Shown piece after piece: positions 34,933 to 43,558 of a DNA stretch of 64,000 nt. The notes below the pieces were generated by a model. That model saw nothing but the letters and a program-made list of their open reading frames with translations. It was not told where the DNA came from and made no database searches. The DNA is from Allgaiera indica (GTDB lineage: Bacteria; Pseudomonadota; Alphaproteobacteria; Rhodobacterales; Rhodobacteraceae), in the NCBI RefSeq assembly GCF_900106675.1, contig NZ_FNOB01000002.1, positions 62,001-126,000 on the forward strand, in the 5' to 3' direction. How positions within the stretch are numbered: the stretch's first letter is position 1; the number at the start of each line of letters is the position of its first letter. Made by a program: the position numbers and the translations under genes.

Positions 34933-37653
34933 TTAGCGCGACCACCAGCCCCGGCGCTTCGGTTTGCCAGACGCTTCCGCGGCCTCCGGCGCCGCCGAGG
35001 CACCAACGGTCTCGGGCTGCGGCTCGGGCCGTGGCTGCGGCGCCTCCGCGGCGGGCGCCTTTGCGGGCGCGGCTTCGGCTGCGGGCGCCTCGGCTACGGG
35101 CACGTCCACCGCCGGAGCTTTGGCCGCCGGCGCCTCTGCCACGGGCGCGGGGGTCACTGGCGCGGAGGATCCGGGCGCAGGTTCCGCGGGCTTCTTCGCC
35201 CGGCTGCGGGACGAGGACGCCCGGCTTACCCGTTTCTTCTTCGGCGCGGGCTCTTCCGACGCGGTCTCTTCCGGCGCAGGCTCTTCCGGCGCGGCCTCTG
35301 CCGCCGCCGCGACCTCGGTCTCGGCCTCGGCGGGGGTCTCTTCGACCTTTTTCTTGCGGCTGCGCGAACGGGCGGGCTTCTTCTTCGGCGCGGCGGCCTC
35401 GGCCTCCGCCTCCGTCCCGGCCTCTGCTTCGGGCTTGTTGGGCGCGACGGCTTCGCCGACCGCCGCGTCGGCCGCCTGATCTGGCGCCTGAACCTGCGCG
35501 TCGGCCGATCCCTCGTCCGAAGCGTCGGAAGCGGCCTCGGCCTCTTCCCCGGCATCCGACTGGTCGTCCTGCCCACCATTCTGGCCGTTGCCGCCACCCC
35601 GGCGGCGCCGACGACGGCGGCGCTTCTTCTTGGTCTGCGGGGTCTCTTCGGCCTCGGCCTCGGCCTCGTCGTTGGTCTCTTCCTCGACCTGGGCCTCGTC
35701 TTCGGCCTCAAGCTCGGGCATCACGGACGTGTCGATCGACACCACCGGCGCGGCATCGACCACCCGGGTCGCGGTCTTGAACTTCTCGATCACGAAATCC
35801 GGGCTGACCAACGCGGGATCGGCCTCGATGCGCACCGCCATGCCATAGCGGGCCTCGATCTGGGCGACATGTTCGCGCTTTTGGTTGATCAGGAAGTTGA
35901 CGATCGCCACCGGCGCCTTCAGCAGAACTTCCTTGGCGCGTTTGCGGGTGCCCTCTTCCTCCAGCGCGCGCAGGATCTGCAAGGCCAGGCTGTCGTCCGA
36001 GCGGATCAGGCCGGTGCCGTGGCAATGGGCGCAGGGCTGGGTGGTCGATTCCAGCATCCCGGGACGCAGGCGCTGGCGGCTCATCTCCATCAGGCCGAAA
36101 CCCGAGATGCGGCCCACCTGGATACGCGCGCGATCGGTCTTGAGCTTGTCCTTCAGCTTCTTCTCGACGGCGGCGTTGTTCTTGCGCTCTTCCATGTCGA
36201 TGAAGTCGATCACGATCAGCCCGGCCAGGTCGCGCAGGCGCAGCTGGCGCGCGATCTCTTCGGCGGCCTCGAGGTTGGTCTTGGTCGCGGTGTCCTCGAT
36301 CGAGCCTTCCTTGGTGGCGCGGCCCGAGTTCACGTCGATCGCCACCAGCGCCTCGGTCACGCCGATGACGATGTAGCCGCCGGATTTCAGCTGCACGACC
36401 GGGTTGAACATGCCGCCCAGGTAGGTTTCCACCTGATAGCGCGCGAACAGCGGCAGCGGCTCGGCATATTGCTTCACGTTCTTGGCGTGGGACGGCATGA
36501 TCATCTTCATGAAGTCCTTGGCCACGCGGTAGCCCTCGGCCCCCTCGACCAGAACCTCGTCGATCTCGCGGTTGTAGAGGTCGCGGATCGAGCGCTTGAT
36601 CAGATTGCCTTCCTCGTAGATCGGCGCCGGCGCGATCGACTTCAGCGTCAGTTCGCGGATCTGTTCCCACAGCCGCATCAGATATTCGTAATCGCGCTTG
36701 ATCTCGGCCTTGGTGCGCTTGGCGCCCGCGGTGCGGATGATCAGGCCGGCGCCCTCGGGCACCTCGATCTCGGACGCGATTTCCTTCAGCTTCTTGCGGT
36801 CGGCGGCCTGGGTGATCTTGCGGCTGATACCGCCGCCGCGGGCCGTGTTGGGCATCAAGACGCAGTAGCGCCCGGCCAGCGACAGGTAGGTGGTCAGCGC
36901 CGCGCCCTTGTTGCCGCGCTCTTCCTTGACGACCTGGACCAGCATGATCTGCCGGACCTTGACGACTTCCTGGATCTTGTACTTGCGCGGCCGGGCCTTG
37001 CGCGGCTGGCGGATCTCTTCGGCGACATCCTCTTCGGCGATGGATTCGATATCCTCGTCGACCTGGTCGGCATGATCGACGGCGCTGTAATCGTCGCCCT
37101 CGGCGCCGGACTCGGCCGGCTCGGGTCCGGCCTCGGCGGCATCGGTCGCCGCGGCGCCATCCCCGGCCTCGGCATCGCGGACCTCTTCGACCAGAAGCGC
37201 GCCGGCCCCCGTCTCATCGCCCAGGTCGACGACATCCATGCCCTCGATCTCGGCGGTCTCGACCGCGTCGTCGGAATTGGCGGTCTCGGCGCGGGCCGGC
37301 TTGCGGCTACGCGTGCGGCGCTTGCGGGCGGGTTTCTTTTCCTCGTCATCATCCTGCTGGCGGGCATAGGCGCGCTCTTCCTCCAAGAGCGCCTGCCGGT
37401 CCGCCGTGGGGATCTGGTAGTAATCGGGGTGAATTTCCGAGAACGCCAGAAAGCCGTGCCGGTTGCCGCCGTAATCCACGAAGGCGGCCTGCAGCGAAGG
37501 TTCGACCCGCGTTACTTTTGCAAGGTAGATATTGCCGGCGAGCTGACGCTTCGCCGCGGTCTCGAAATCGAATTCCTCGACCTTGTTTCCATCCACCACC
37601 ACGACGCGGGTTTCCTCCGCGTGGGTGGCGTCGATAAGCATTTTCTTAGCCAT
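34933..37653 (-). CDS. rne: Ribonuclease E (Rne/Rng family)
   Basis: 906 aa. Order: S1 RNA-binding domain at the N-terminus (GNIYLAKVTRVEPSLQAAFV, YGGNRHGFLAFSEIHPDYY), interrupted by a long acidic insert of about residues 105-210 typical of alphaproteobacteria; then the RNase H-like/DNase I-like catalytic part (ALVAIDVNSGRATKEGSIED, LIVIDFIDMEERKNN) and the zinc-link CAHCHGTG. The C-terminal third is disordered, with Arg-rich ([16 protein letters not shown]) and Ala/Glu-rich parts for degradosome contacts. It starts mRNA decay and processes rRNA. ATG 37653 with GGAAA upstream. Confidence 0.95.
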   Translation of the reverse strand: MAKKMLIDATHAEETRVVVVDGNKVEEFDFETAAKRQLAGNIYLAKVTRVEPSLQAAFVDYGGNRHGFLAFSEIHPDYYQIPTADRQALLEEERAYARQQDDDEEKKPARKRRTRSRKPARAETANSDDAVETAEIEGMDVVDLGDETGAGALLVEEVRDAEAGDGAAATDAAEAGPEPAESGAEGDDYSAVDHADQVDEDIESIAEEDVAEEIRQPRKARPRKYKIQEVVKVRQIMLVQVVKEERGNKGAALTTYLSLAGRYCVLMPNTARGGGISRKITQAADRKKLKEIASEIEVPEGAGLIIRTAGAKRTKAEIKRDYEYLMRLWEQIRELTLKSIAPAPIYEEGNLIKRSIRDLYNREIDEVLVEGAEGYRVAKDFMKMIMPSHAKNVKQYAEPLPLFARYQVETYLGGMFNPVVQLKSGGYIVIGVTEALVAIDVNSGRATKEGSIEDTATKTNLEAAEEIARQLRLRDLAGLIVIDFIDMEERKNNAAVEKKLKDKLKTDRARIQVGRISGFGLMEMSRQRLRPGMLESTTQPCAHCHGTGLIRSDDSLALQILRALEEEGTRKRAKEVLLKAPVAIVNFLINQKREHVAQIEARYGMAVRIEADPALVSPDFVIEKFKTATRVVDAAPVVSIDTSVMPELEAEDEAQVEEETNDEAEAEAEETPQTKKKRRRRRRRRGGGNGQNGGQDDQSDAGEEAEAASDASDEGSADAQVQAPDQAADAAVGEAVAPNKPEAEAGTEAEAEAAAPKKKPARSRSRKKKVEETPAEAETEVAAAAEAAPEEPAPEETASEEPAPKKKRVSRASSSRSRAKKPAEPAPGSSAPVTPAPVAEAPAAKAPAVDVPVAEAPAAEAAPAKAPAAEAPQPRPEPQPETVGASAAPEAAEASGKPKRRGWWSR

Positions 37654-38337
37654 TTGTTTCCGTTGCACCGGCGCAATCGTGTCGGCGCCCGTGGGGGCCT
37701 TGCGGCGTACTGTCCCAGGGGCGCGGCAGATTGCGAGGGGTGTCTTGTTGAAGCGAGCGGGACGGCCGTCAATTGGCGAAGCATGGCGGTGGCGCGGCCC
37801 TTCGGCCAGCCCCCTGCCTGCAACGTGATATTCAAGCGGTCCATCGCGGTCCTATCAAGGCGCCTGTCGGGCGCCCAACTAAAACGCCCGTTGTGTCATG
37901 GACTTGGCGGGCAAATTTGCGGCCGTTCGGCCTATCGGTCTGCTGGATCTTCGCGCCCTGGGCCTTGTGGCCGGCGTCTGGAACAGCAGCGAAACTGGTG
38001 ACACGGACCAACCGCCAGGGGCCGACCGCGCGTCCGACGACCATAGCGGCGCTTGGGGACAAAAGACAATGGGTGAAATGCGCCGCATTCGCGTCAGGCG
38101 CGAACATGGCGGGCCGAAGCATCGCAGGTGGCGAAAGCCTGGGCACGCGCGCCACCCGCAGTTGGCGCCCCCGCCCCCCCCCTGCGCGTAGCGCTTGAAG
38201 GTCCGGCGCGCATTGCCCGCGGCGGGTGTGCAGTGCCGACCCGCCGAAGCGGTCAGGCGGGGCAGGTCAGGCCGGATCCCGCGCTTCGCCCCGCGCAACG
38301 GACCAAGCCGGGGCCCGATCCGTGACCGGCCATCCCG
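37654..38337. other. Long gene-free region upstream of rne (rne leader and dctD 3' flank)
   Basis: 684 bp without a convincing gene; the open frames on both strands are Arg/Pro-rich and show no family pattern. Rne genes often have long 5' leaders used for autoregulation by RNase E, so part of this is probably the rne leader and promoter. No specific hairpin or small RNA could be established by eye. Confidence 0.4.
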
Positions 38338-39669
38338 TCAGACGTAATCCGCCCGCGTCAGGCCGTATTTCGCCATCTTCTCGTTCAGCGTCCGGCGCGG
38401 CAGGCACAATTCTTCCATCACCCCGACGATCGAGCCCTTGTGGCGCCGCATCGTGTTGTCGATCAACATCCGCTCGAAGGCTTCGACATATTCCTTCAGC
38501 GGCTTGCCCTCGGTGGTCATCGCCGGGGCCTGGGTGTCGTCCTCGGGCATCAAGAGCGAGGTGATCGAGCCCGACCCGCGGCGGTTTTGCAGCACCGCGC
38601 GTTCGGCCACGTTCACAAGTTGGCGCACGTTGCCCGGCCAGGGCGCCTGCAGCAATTGCGCGGCCTCCTGCGCGGTCAGTTCCGGCGCGTCGCAGCCGTA
38701 TTCCTCGGCGAATTGCTCGGTCAGGCGGGTGAACAGCGTCAGGATGTCCTCGCCCCGCGCGCGCAGGGGCGGCAACGTGATCTTCAGCGCCGCCAGCCGG
38801 TAATAGAGATCCGGGCGCAGCGCGTCCTCGACCGTCTTGCCCTGGGCGTGCTCGTTGCAGATCGCCACGATCCTGGTCTCGGCCGGGCTGCCCTGGTCGT
38901 TGATGAAGGTCAGCAGGCGTGCCTGCAACCCCTGGCTCAGCGCCTCGACATCCTCAAGGCACAGCGTGCCGCCGCGGGCCTCTTCGACCAGCGGCAGGCC
39001 CATGCCCTCTTCGGTCGGGCCGAACAGCCGGGTGGCCAGCCCGTCTTCGGCATAGGCCGCGCAAGAGACCGAGACGAACTTCTTACCGGCGCGCGGGCCC
39101 ACCGCGTGCAGCGCATGCGCCACCAGCGTCTTGCCGGTCCCGGTCTCGCCGTCGATCAGCACATGGCCGTCGGCCTGGCCCAGATCGAGGATATCCTCGC
39201 GCAGCCGTTCCATCAAAGGCGACGCGCCGATCAGCTTCTTCATCAGCACGGTGCCGTCGGAAAGTTCCCGCCTCAGGGCCCTGTTATCAAGCGTGAGCCG
39301 GCGCAGCTGCGTGGCGCGCTTGGCCAGCTCGATCATGCGGTCGGGGTTGAAGGGCTTTTCCAGGAAGTCATAGGCGCCCATGCGCATCGCCTCGACCGCC
39401 ATCGGCACGTCGCCGTGACCGGTGATCATGATCACCGGCAGGGTCGAATCCGTGCTCATCAGCCGCTTCAGGAAAGCCATGCCATCCATCCCGGGCATCT
39501 TGATGTCGCTGACCACGACGCCGGGGAAATCGGATCCGATCCCCTTCAGCGCCTCTTCCGCGGACGGATAGGCCACCGTGTCAAAGCCCGACAGCGCCAG
39601 CCACTGGCTGATCGACTGCCGCATGTCCTGTTCGTCGTCGACGATCGCGATCTTCATGGCACGCGTCAT
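38338..39669 (-). CDS. dctD: DctD-like response regulator (NtrC family) lacking the GAFTGA loop
   Basis: 443 aa. Receiver domain (IAIVDDEQDMRQS; phosphorylated Asp55 in VVVSDIKMPG), AAA+ domain with Walker A GETGTGKTLVAHAL and ending APWPGNVRQLVNVAERAVL, and a C-terminal Fis-type helix-turn-helix. The partner kinase DctB is upstream (7-bp gap), the usual C4-dicarboxylate pair. Between RLFG and the Walker B region, where NtrC-type activators have GAFTGA, the sequence is PTEEGMGLPLVEEARGGTLC, so the sigma54-contact loop is gone. GAGGTGG precedes ATG 39669. No dicarboxylate transporter gene is in the window. Confidence 0.88.
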   Translation of the reverse strand: MTRAMKIAIVDDEQDMRQSISQWLALSGFDTVAYPSAEEALKGIGSDFPGVVVSDIKMPGMDGMAFLKRLMSTDSTLPVIMITGHGDVPMAVEAMRMGAYDFLEKPFNPDRMIELAKRATQLRRLTLDNRALRRELSDGTVLMKKLIGASPLMERLREDILDLGQADGHVLIDGETGTGKTLVAHALHAVGPRAGKKFVSVSCAAYAEDGLATRLFGPTEEGMGLPLVEEARGGTLCLEDVEALSQGLQARLLTFINDQGSPAETRIVAICNEHAQGKTVEDALRPDLYYRLAALKITLPPLRARGEDILTLFTRLTEQFAEEYGCDAPELTAQEAAQLLQAPWPGNVRQLVNVAERAVLQNRRGSGSITSLLMPEDDTQAPAMTTEGKPLKEYVEAFERMLIDNTMRRHKGSIVGVMEELCLPRRTLNEKMAKYGLTRADYV

Positions 39670-39676
39670 GTCCACC

Positions 39677-41443
39677 TCATTCGGCTGCCTCGGCATCCTT
39701 GTTCAATATGGGGAGCTGTACCTCGAATACAGCCCCGCCGCCCTCGGCGTTGCGGGCCGTGAGCCTTCCGCCCAGGTCGTTCACGATCCCTGACGAAATG
39801 GCAAGACCCAGGCCAACACCTTCTCCGGGACGCTTGGTGGTGTAGAAAGGTTCAAACAAATTTTCGAGATCGGATATGCCGTGGCCGTTGTCGCGCACCG
39901 TCAGGGTGGCGGTCTCGCCGACCGAAAGAAGGATGTCGATCTGCGGCTCTTGCGCGTCCTTGATGGCGTCCAGCGCGTTGCGCAAGAGATTGATGATCAC
40001 CTGTTCCAGCCGCACCCGATCGGCCATCACCATCACCGGCTGGCGCGGCAGGGTGCGGGTGATCTTGACGGCCTTGTGCTTCAACTGCGGCTCCATCATC
40101 GACAGCGCGGCAGAGACGGAAACCTTCATATCCACAGGCTCGAACGCCTCGCCGCCCTTGCGCGCGTAGCTTTTCAGCTGCCGGGTGATGGCGCCCATCC
40201 GCTCGATCAGATCGTCGATGCGCTGGAAGGACGACAGCGCCTCGTCCGAGCGCTTGCGCTGCAACAGAAGCCGGGCGCCGGCCAGGTAGGTCTTCATCGC
40301 CGCCAGCGGCTGGTTCAGCTCGTGCGAAACGGCCGCAGACATCTCGCCCAGCGCGGCCAGTTTCGAACTTTGCGCCAGGGTCTGTTCGGCCACCGCCAGG
40401 TCCTTCTGGACCTTCTCGCGCTCGGCGATTTCCCGCTGCAGGCGGGCGTTCAACAGGCGAAGCTCCGCCGATTCCTGCTGGAACAGGACCGAGCGCGACC
40501 AGGCCTTGCGCGACAGCAGATAGAAGGTCAGCGCCAGAAGGATGGCGAAGCCCATGATTTCGAGCGCCAGGAAGGCATTCACCCGCTCGCGGATCGAATC
40601 GTAGCGGGTGAAGGAGATCAGCTTCCAGCCCCGGAACGGGATCTTGGCCTCGTTGCGCATCACCCCCTCGCCATGGACATAGGCATCGGGCGGGAACTGG
40701 GCCCAGTCGGCAGTGGCCTTGATCGCGCGCTCGATGGCCGACGGCGCATCGCGCACCTCCAGCGCCTGTTTCATGGTCAACCCCCGCCAGGAGGGTTCGG
40801 TCGACAGGATGATCTTGCCGGCGGTGTTGACCACGGCCACGGCATCGGCAAAGCCCGCCCAGGCGCGTTCGAACTTCATCAAGTCGACCTCGACCACGAT
40901 CACGCCCACCGGCTTCTTGTTGTCCAGGATCGAGCGCGAGAAGGTGAATTCGTAGCCGCCGCTGTCGCGCTTGGTCGAGGTAAAGACCGTGTCCTTGGCC
41001 CGCTGCGCCTCGACGAAGGGCGGGGAATTGCTGAGGTTTTCCTCCAGCCGGTTGCGATCGGTCGCGGCGACGACACGACCGCGGCCGTCCAGCAGCAGGA
41101 TCGATGCGGCGCCGATTTCGGACTGAAGGGTGATCAGCCGCTGCGAGGTGATCGAGTAATCGCCGGTCTTCAGCGCCTCTATCAGCGACGGATCGCGCGC
41201 CAGCAGCAGCGGCACCACCGAATTGCGCTGCAACTCGGACATGATGTTGCCGGTATACAGCGCCAGGCGCAGTTCGGCCCGGTTGCGGGTGGTGTCGGTG
41301 AACCGCTGGGCCAGCCAGTTGTTGGTGATCCAGACTGTCCCGACCGCCACCGCCAGCAACATGCCGATGACCACCCGCACCCGCCAGCTGAAGCGCTGCG
41401 GCGGGCGGTCGTCCGGGTCCTGTATACCTTCGATCAGCGCCAT
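39677..41443 (-). CDS. dctB: DctB-like C4-dicarboxylate sensor histidine kinase
   Basis: 588 aa. Two membrane helices (VRVVIGMLLAVAVGTVWITN near residue 25; FLALEIMGFAILLALTFYLL near 300) flank a periplasmic double-PAS sensor (LITLQSEIGAASILLLDGRG, GYEFTFSRSILDNKKPVGVI). The cytoplasmic part has a coiled coil, the H-box LGEMSAAVSHELNQPLAAMK and an ATPase domain (NLLRNALDAIKD, GEGVGLGLAISSGI). This is the DctB plan. ATG 41443 is chosen; the upstream in-frame TTG is less likely. It lies directly before dctD. Confidence 0.9.
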   Translation of the reverse strand: MALIEGIQDPDDRPPQRFSWRVRVVIGMLLAVAVGTVWITNNWLAQRFTDTTRNRAELRLALYTGNIMSELQRNSVVPLLLARDPSLIEALKTGDYSITSQRLITLQSEIGAASILLLDGRGRVVAATDRNRLEENLSNSPPFVEAQRAKDTVFTSTKRDSGGYEFTFSRSILDNKKPVGVIVVEVDLMKFERAWAGFADAVAVVNTAGKIILSTEPSWRGLTMKQALEVRDAPSAIERAIKATADWAQFPPDAYVHGEGVMRNEAKIPFRGWKLISFTRYDSIRERVNAFLALEIMGFAILLALTFYLLSRKAWSRSVLFQQESAELRLLNARLQREIAEREKVQKDLAVAEQTLAQSSKLAALGEMSAAVSHELNQPLAAMKTYLAGARLLLQRKRSDEALSSFQRIDDLIERMGAITRQLKSYARKGGEAFEPVDMKVSVSAALSMMEPQLKHKAVKITRTLPRQPVMVMADRVRLEQVIINLLRNALDAIKDAQEPQIDILLSVGETATLTVRDNGHGISDLENLFEPFYTTKRPGEGVGLGLAISSGIVNDLGGRLTARNAEGGGAVFEVQLPILNKDAEAAE

Positions 41444-41504
41444 GTCAGGCAAGATATACAGCGCCCGCGGCCCGACGCTCAAGCATCCATGCGCGGGGTC
41501 TGGC

Positions 41505-42182
41505 TCATGCCGGCGCCATCACGCCCAGCACGTCGGCCAGGGCGCGGAAAAGCGCCGCGCCGTCGGCACCGCCCTGGGCCGGATCGACGGCGCGTTCGGG
41601 ATGCGGCATCATGCCCAGCACCCGGCGGTTGGCCGACAGCACCCCGGCAATGTCGCCGGTCGAGCCGTTGGGATTCTCGGCATAGCTAAAGGCGATCCGA
41701 TCCTCGCCGCGCAATTCGTCCAGCTGCTCGGGGGTGACGGTGTAATTGCCGTCGTGATGGGCGATGGGGACACGGATCTCGTCGCCCGCCCGCCAGCCGC
41801 CGGTAAAGGCCGAGGCCGCGGTCTCGACCCGCAGCGTCACCGTGCGGCAGACGAATTTCAACCCGGCATTGCGCATCAGCACTCCCGGCAGCAATCCAGT
41901 CTCGGTGAGGACCTGAAATCCATTGCATACGCCCAGCACATAGCCGCCGCGCCCGGCGTGATCCACCACCGCCTGCGCGATCGGCGAGCGCGCCGCGATC
42001 GCGCCGCAGCGCAGGTAATCGCCGAAGGAAAAGCCGCCTGGGATGCCGACGATATCGGTGCCCGCGGGCAGCGCCGTCTCCTTGTGCCAGACCCGAGCCA
42101 CATCGGCACCGGCGGCCTCGAAGGCCACCGCCAGATCACGATCGCAATTCGAGCCCGGAAAGGTAATCACCGCCGCCTTCAT
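41505..42182 (-). CDS. purQ: Phosphoribosylformylglycinamidine synthase subunit PurQ
   Basis: 225 aa. Class I glutamine amidotransferase: [40 protein letters not shown], nucleophile Cys in [17 protein letters not shown] and the catalytic His in [11 protein letters not shown]. It supplies ammonia for FGAR to FGAM conversion in purine synthesis. ATG 42182. The usual neighbour purS is not seen upstream; instead a dispersed repeat and a TetR gene follow, so purQ seems to have its own promoter or the operon partner lies elsewhere. Confidence 0.95.
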   Translation of the reverse strand: MKAAVITFPGSNCDRDLAVAFEAAGADVARVWHKETALPAGTDIVGIPGGFSFGDYLRCGAIAARSPIAQAVVDHAGRGGYVLGVCNGFQVLTETGLLPGVLMRNAGLKFVCRTVTLRVETAASAFTGGWRAGDEIRVPIAHHDGNYTVTPEQLDELRGEDRIAFSYAENPNGSTGDIAGVLSANRRVLGMMPHPERAVDPAQGGADGAALFRALADVLGVMAPA

Positions 42183-42264
42183 CGCGCCCTCCGCACATGT
42201 CCTGAATGCGCGCCGCGTAGCACATTGCCGCCACCCCCGCCAGCCCAAAGCGCGGTCGTCACCT

Positions 42265-42312
42265 GCTTCATCTTGGTGCAAATACTCCGGGGGCGCAGGG
42301 GGCAGAGCCCCC
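42265..42312 (+). repeat. Dispersed intergenic repeat, copy 4
   Basis: Reads CTTCATCTTGGTGCAAATAC then TCCGGGGG, and GCAGGGGGCAGAGCCCCCGC, the clearest copy of the core plus hairpin. It sits between the tetR stop and purQ start on the plus strand, that is, antisense to both genes. Confidence 0.65.
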
Positions 42313-42368
42313 GCTAGCGGCGCCCGTCCCCCGTACCTCCGCGCCAGACGACGCGCAGGATCTCCGCC

Positions 42369-42962
42369 TCAGCCCGTCGCCCCGACCGCCTTCAGCGCCA
42401 TGTCGCAATAGATCGCCTCTACCTCGGCGCGGGCCAGCCGCCCGCCCTCGCGGTACCAGTTGGTCACCCCGGTCAGCATCGCGATCAGCGCCATGGTCGC
42501 CAGCCGCGTATCCGGGATGTGGAAGCTGCCGTCTGCCTGCCCCGCGCGCAAGATCCCTTCCAGCGCGTCCTCGTAGCGGTGGCGCAGCGCCTCGATGGCG
42601 CGGAAATTCTCGGGGGAAAGGTTGCGAAGCTCCATATAGGCGATGAATACCGCCTCCGGCCGGGCCAGGTGAAACCCGATGTGAAACCGCACGAAAGCCA
42701 CAAGCCGCCCGCAAGGCGCATCGCCCTTCGGTTCGGCCCCCCAGGCGGCCAGCAATTCCTCAAGATGGCTTTGCATCAGATCGAACAGCAGCGTCTGCTT
42801 GTCTGGCGTGTAAAGGTAAAGCGCCCCGGCCTGTACCCCCACCTCGGCCGCGATCTGGCGCATCGAGACCGCCGCGAAGCCGTGCCGCGCGAACAGCGTC
42901 GCCGCGGCGGCCCGGACACGCGGGCCGGTTGTCTGGGAATGCGATCCTGTCTTGCGGGCCAT
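42369..42962 (-). CDS. TetR-family transcriptional repressor
   Basis: 197 aa. The N-terminal TetR helix-turn-helix reads AAAATLFARHGFAAVSMRQI, then AAEVGVQAGALYLYTPDKQT. The C-terminal ligand domain (ICAYMELRNLSPENF-like segment, TMALIAMLTGVTNWYREGGR) resembles regulators of fatty- or branched-acyl metabolism, but the effector is unknown. A perfect 8-bp dyad at 42974-42993, 12 bp upstream of the ATG, is the probable autoregulatory operator. No acyl-CoA genes are adjacent in the window. Confidence 0.87.
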   Translation of the reverse strand: MARKTGSHSQTTGPRVRAAAATLFARHGFAAVSMRQIAAEVGVQAGALYLYTPDKQTLLFDLMQSHLEELLAAWGAEPKGDAPCGRLVAFVRFHIGFHLARPEAVFIAYMELRNLSPENFRAIEALRHRYEDALEGILRAGQADGSFHIPDTRLATMALIAMLTGVTNWYREGGRLARAEVEAIYCDMALKAVGATG

Positions 42963-42973
42963 GGCGGCACCAT

Positions 42974-42993
42974 AACTGAACGCCTGTTCAGTT
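42974..42993. promoter_or_regulatory. Probable TetR operator
   Basis: AACTGAAC GCCT GTTCAGTT, perfect 8-bp arms around a 4-bp centre, just upstream of the tetR ATG at 42962. The size and position are typical for TetR-family self-repression. Confidence 0.65.
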
Positions 42994-43047
42994 CAAGACG
43001 GGATAGAGGCGTACCGCGCCAATGCCCCGAGGGTACCCGAAGCCGCG

Positions 43048-43078
43048 CCGGTGAGTATTTGGACCAAGATGAAGCCAG
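43048..43078 (-). repeat. Dispersed intergenic repeat, copy 5 (short)
   Basis: On the minus strand CCTGGCTTCATCTTGGTCC then AAATACTCACCGGC, the conserved front part of the family without the GGGGG hairpin. It lies 86 bp upstream of tetR on the same strand. Confidence 0.5.
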
Positions 43079-43214
43079 GGTGGGAAGGTCGTGCCATGCC
43101 CTCTTGTCGCCCGGCGCGCACCGCAAGCACCAGGGCGCATTCCCGCGCGCGTCGCTCTGGCGCTGGGCCCGCGCCGGCGCTAAGGTCGCGCGACCCTCAC
43201 AGCCGGACGCGGGC

Positions 43215-43472
43215 ATGCTGCGACTGATCCTTCTTTGCTCTCTCGCCGCCGGCCTGGCCGGTTGCACCGGCTTTCCTAAGCTTGATGCCGCCGTCGGCCC
43301 CGAGGCCAGACAGGCGGCCTATCCCAGACTTGCCCCCCTGGGGCAGATCCTGACCTGTCCGACGAAACCGGCCGCAGCGGCGAAGGCGCCGGGCGCCGAC
43401 CTCGCCGCCCGGGGCGCGGCGCTGCGTGCCAAGGCGCGCAAGCTCTACAACGCTCCAATCCCCGGCGGCTGA
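43215..43472 (+). CDS. Small lipoprotein of unknown function
   Basis: 85 aa. The N-terminus MLRLILLCSLAAGLAGCTGF is a lipoprotein signal with the lipobox LAGC (Cys17). The mature part is rich in Ala, Pro and Lys (LGQILTCPTKPAAAAKAPGA, then AARGAALRAKARKLYNAPIP) and contains one further cysteine. No family recognised. It precedes hom on the same strand by 86 bp. Confidence 0.65.
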   Translation: MLRLILLCSLAAGLAGCTGFPKLDAAVGPEARQAAYPRLAPLGQILTCPTKPAAAAKAPGADLAARGAALRAKARKLYNAPIPGG

Positions 43473-43558
43473 CGACGCACCGCGTTGCACCGCCCGGCAC
43501 GACAGGCTAACAGACGCCAAAACGCCCCCAGCCAGCCCCTTCAGCGACGGAGCCCGCG

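Noticed and set aside
37898-38191. 97-codon open frame in the gap upstream of rne
   Set aside because: It ends in a Pro-rich, His/Arg-rich stretch, has no ribosome site and no recognisable pattern.
42241-42340. CRISPR-like or REP array suggested by recurring GGGGGC/GCCCCC strings
   Set aside because: Only single copies occur per spacer, with no regular repeat-spacer pattern; treated as a dispersed repeat instead.
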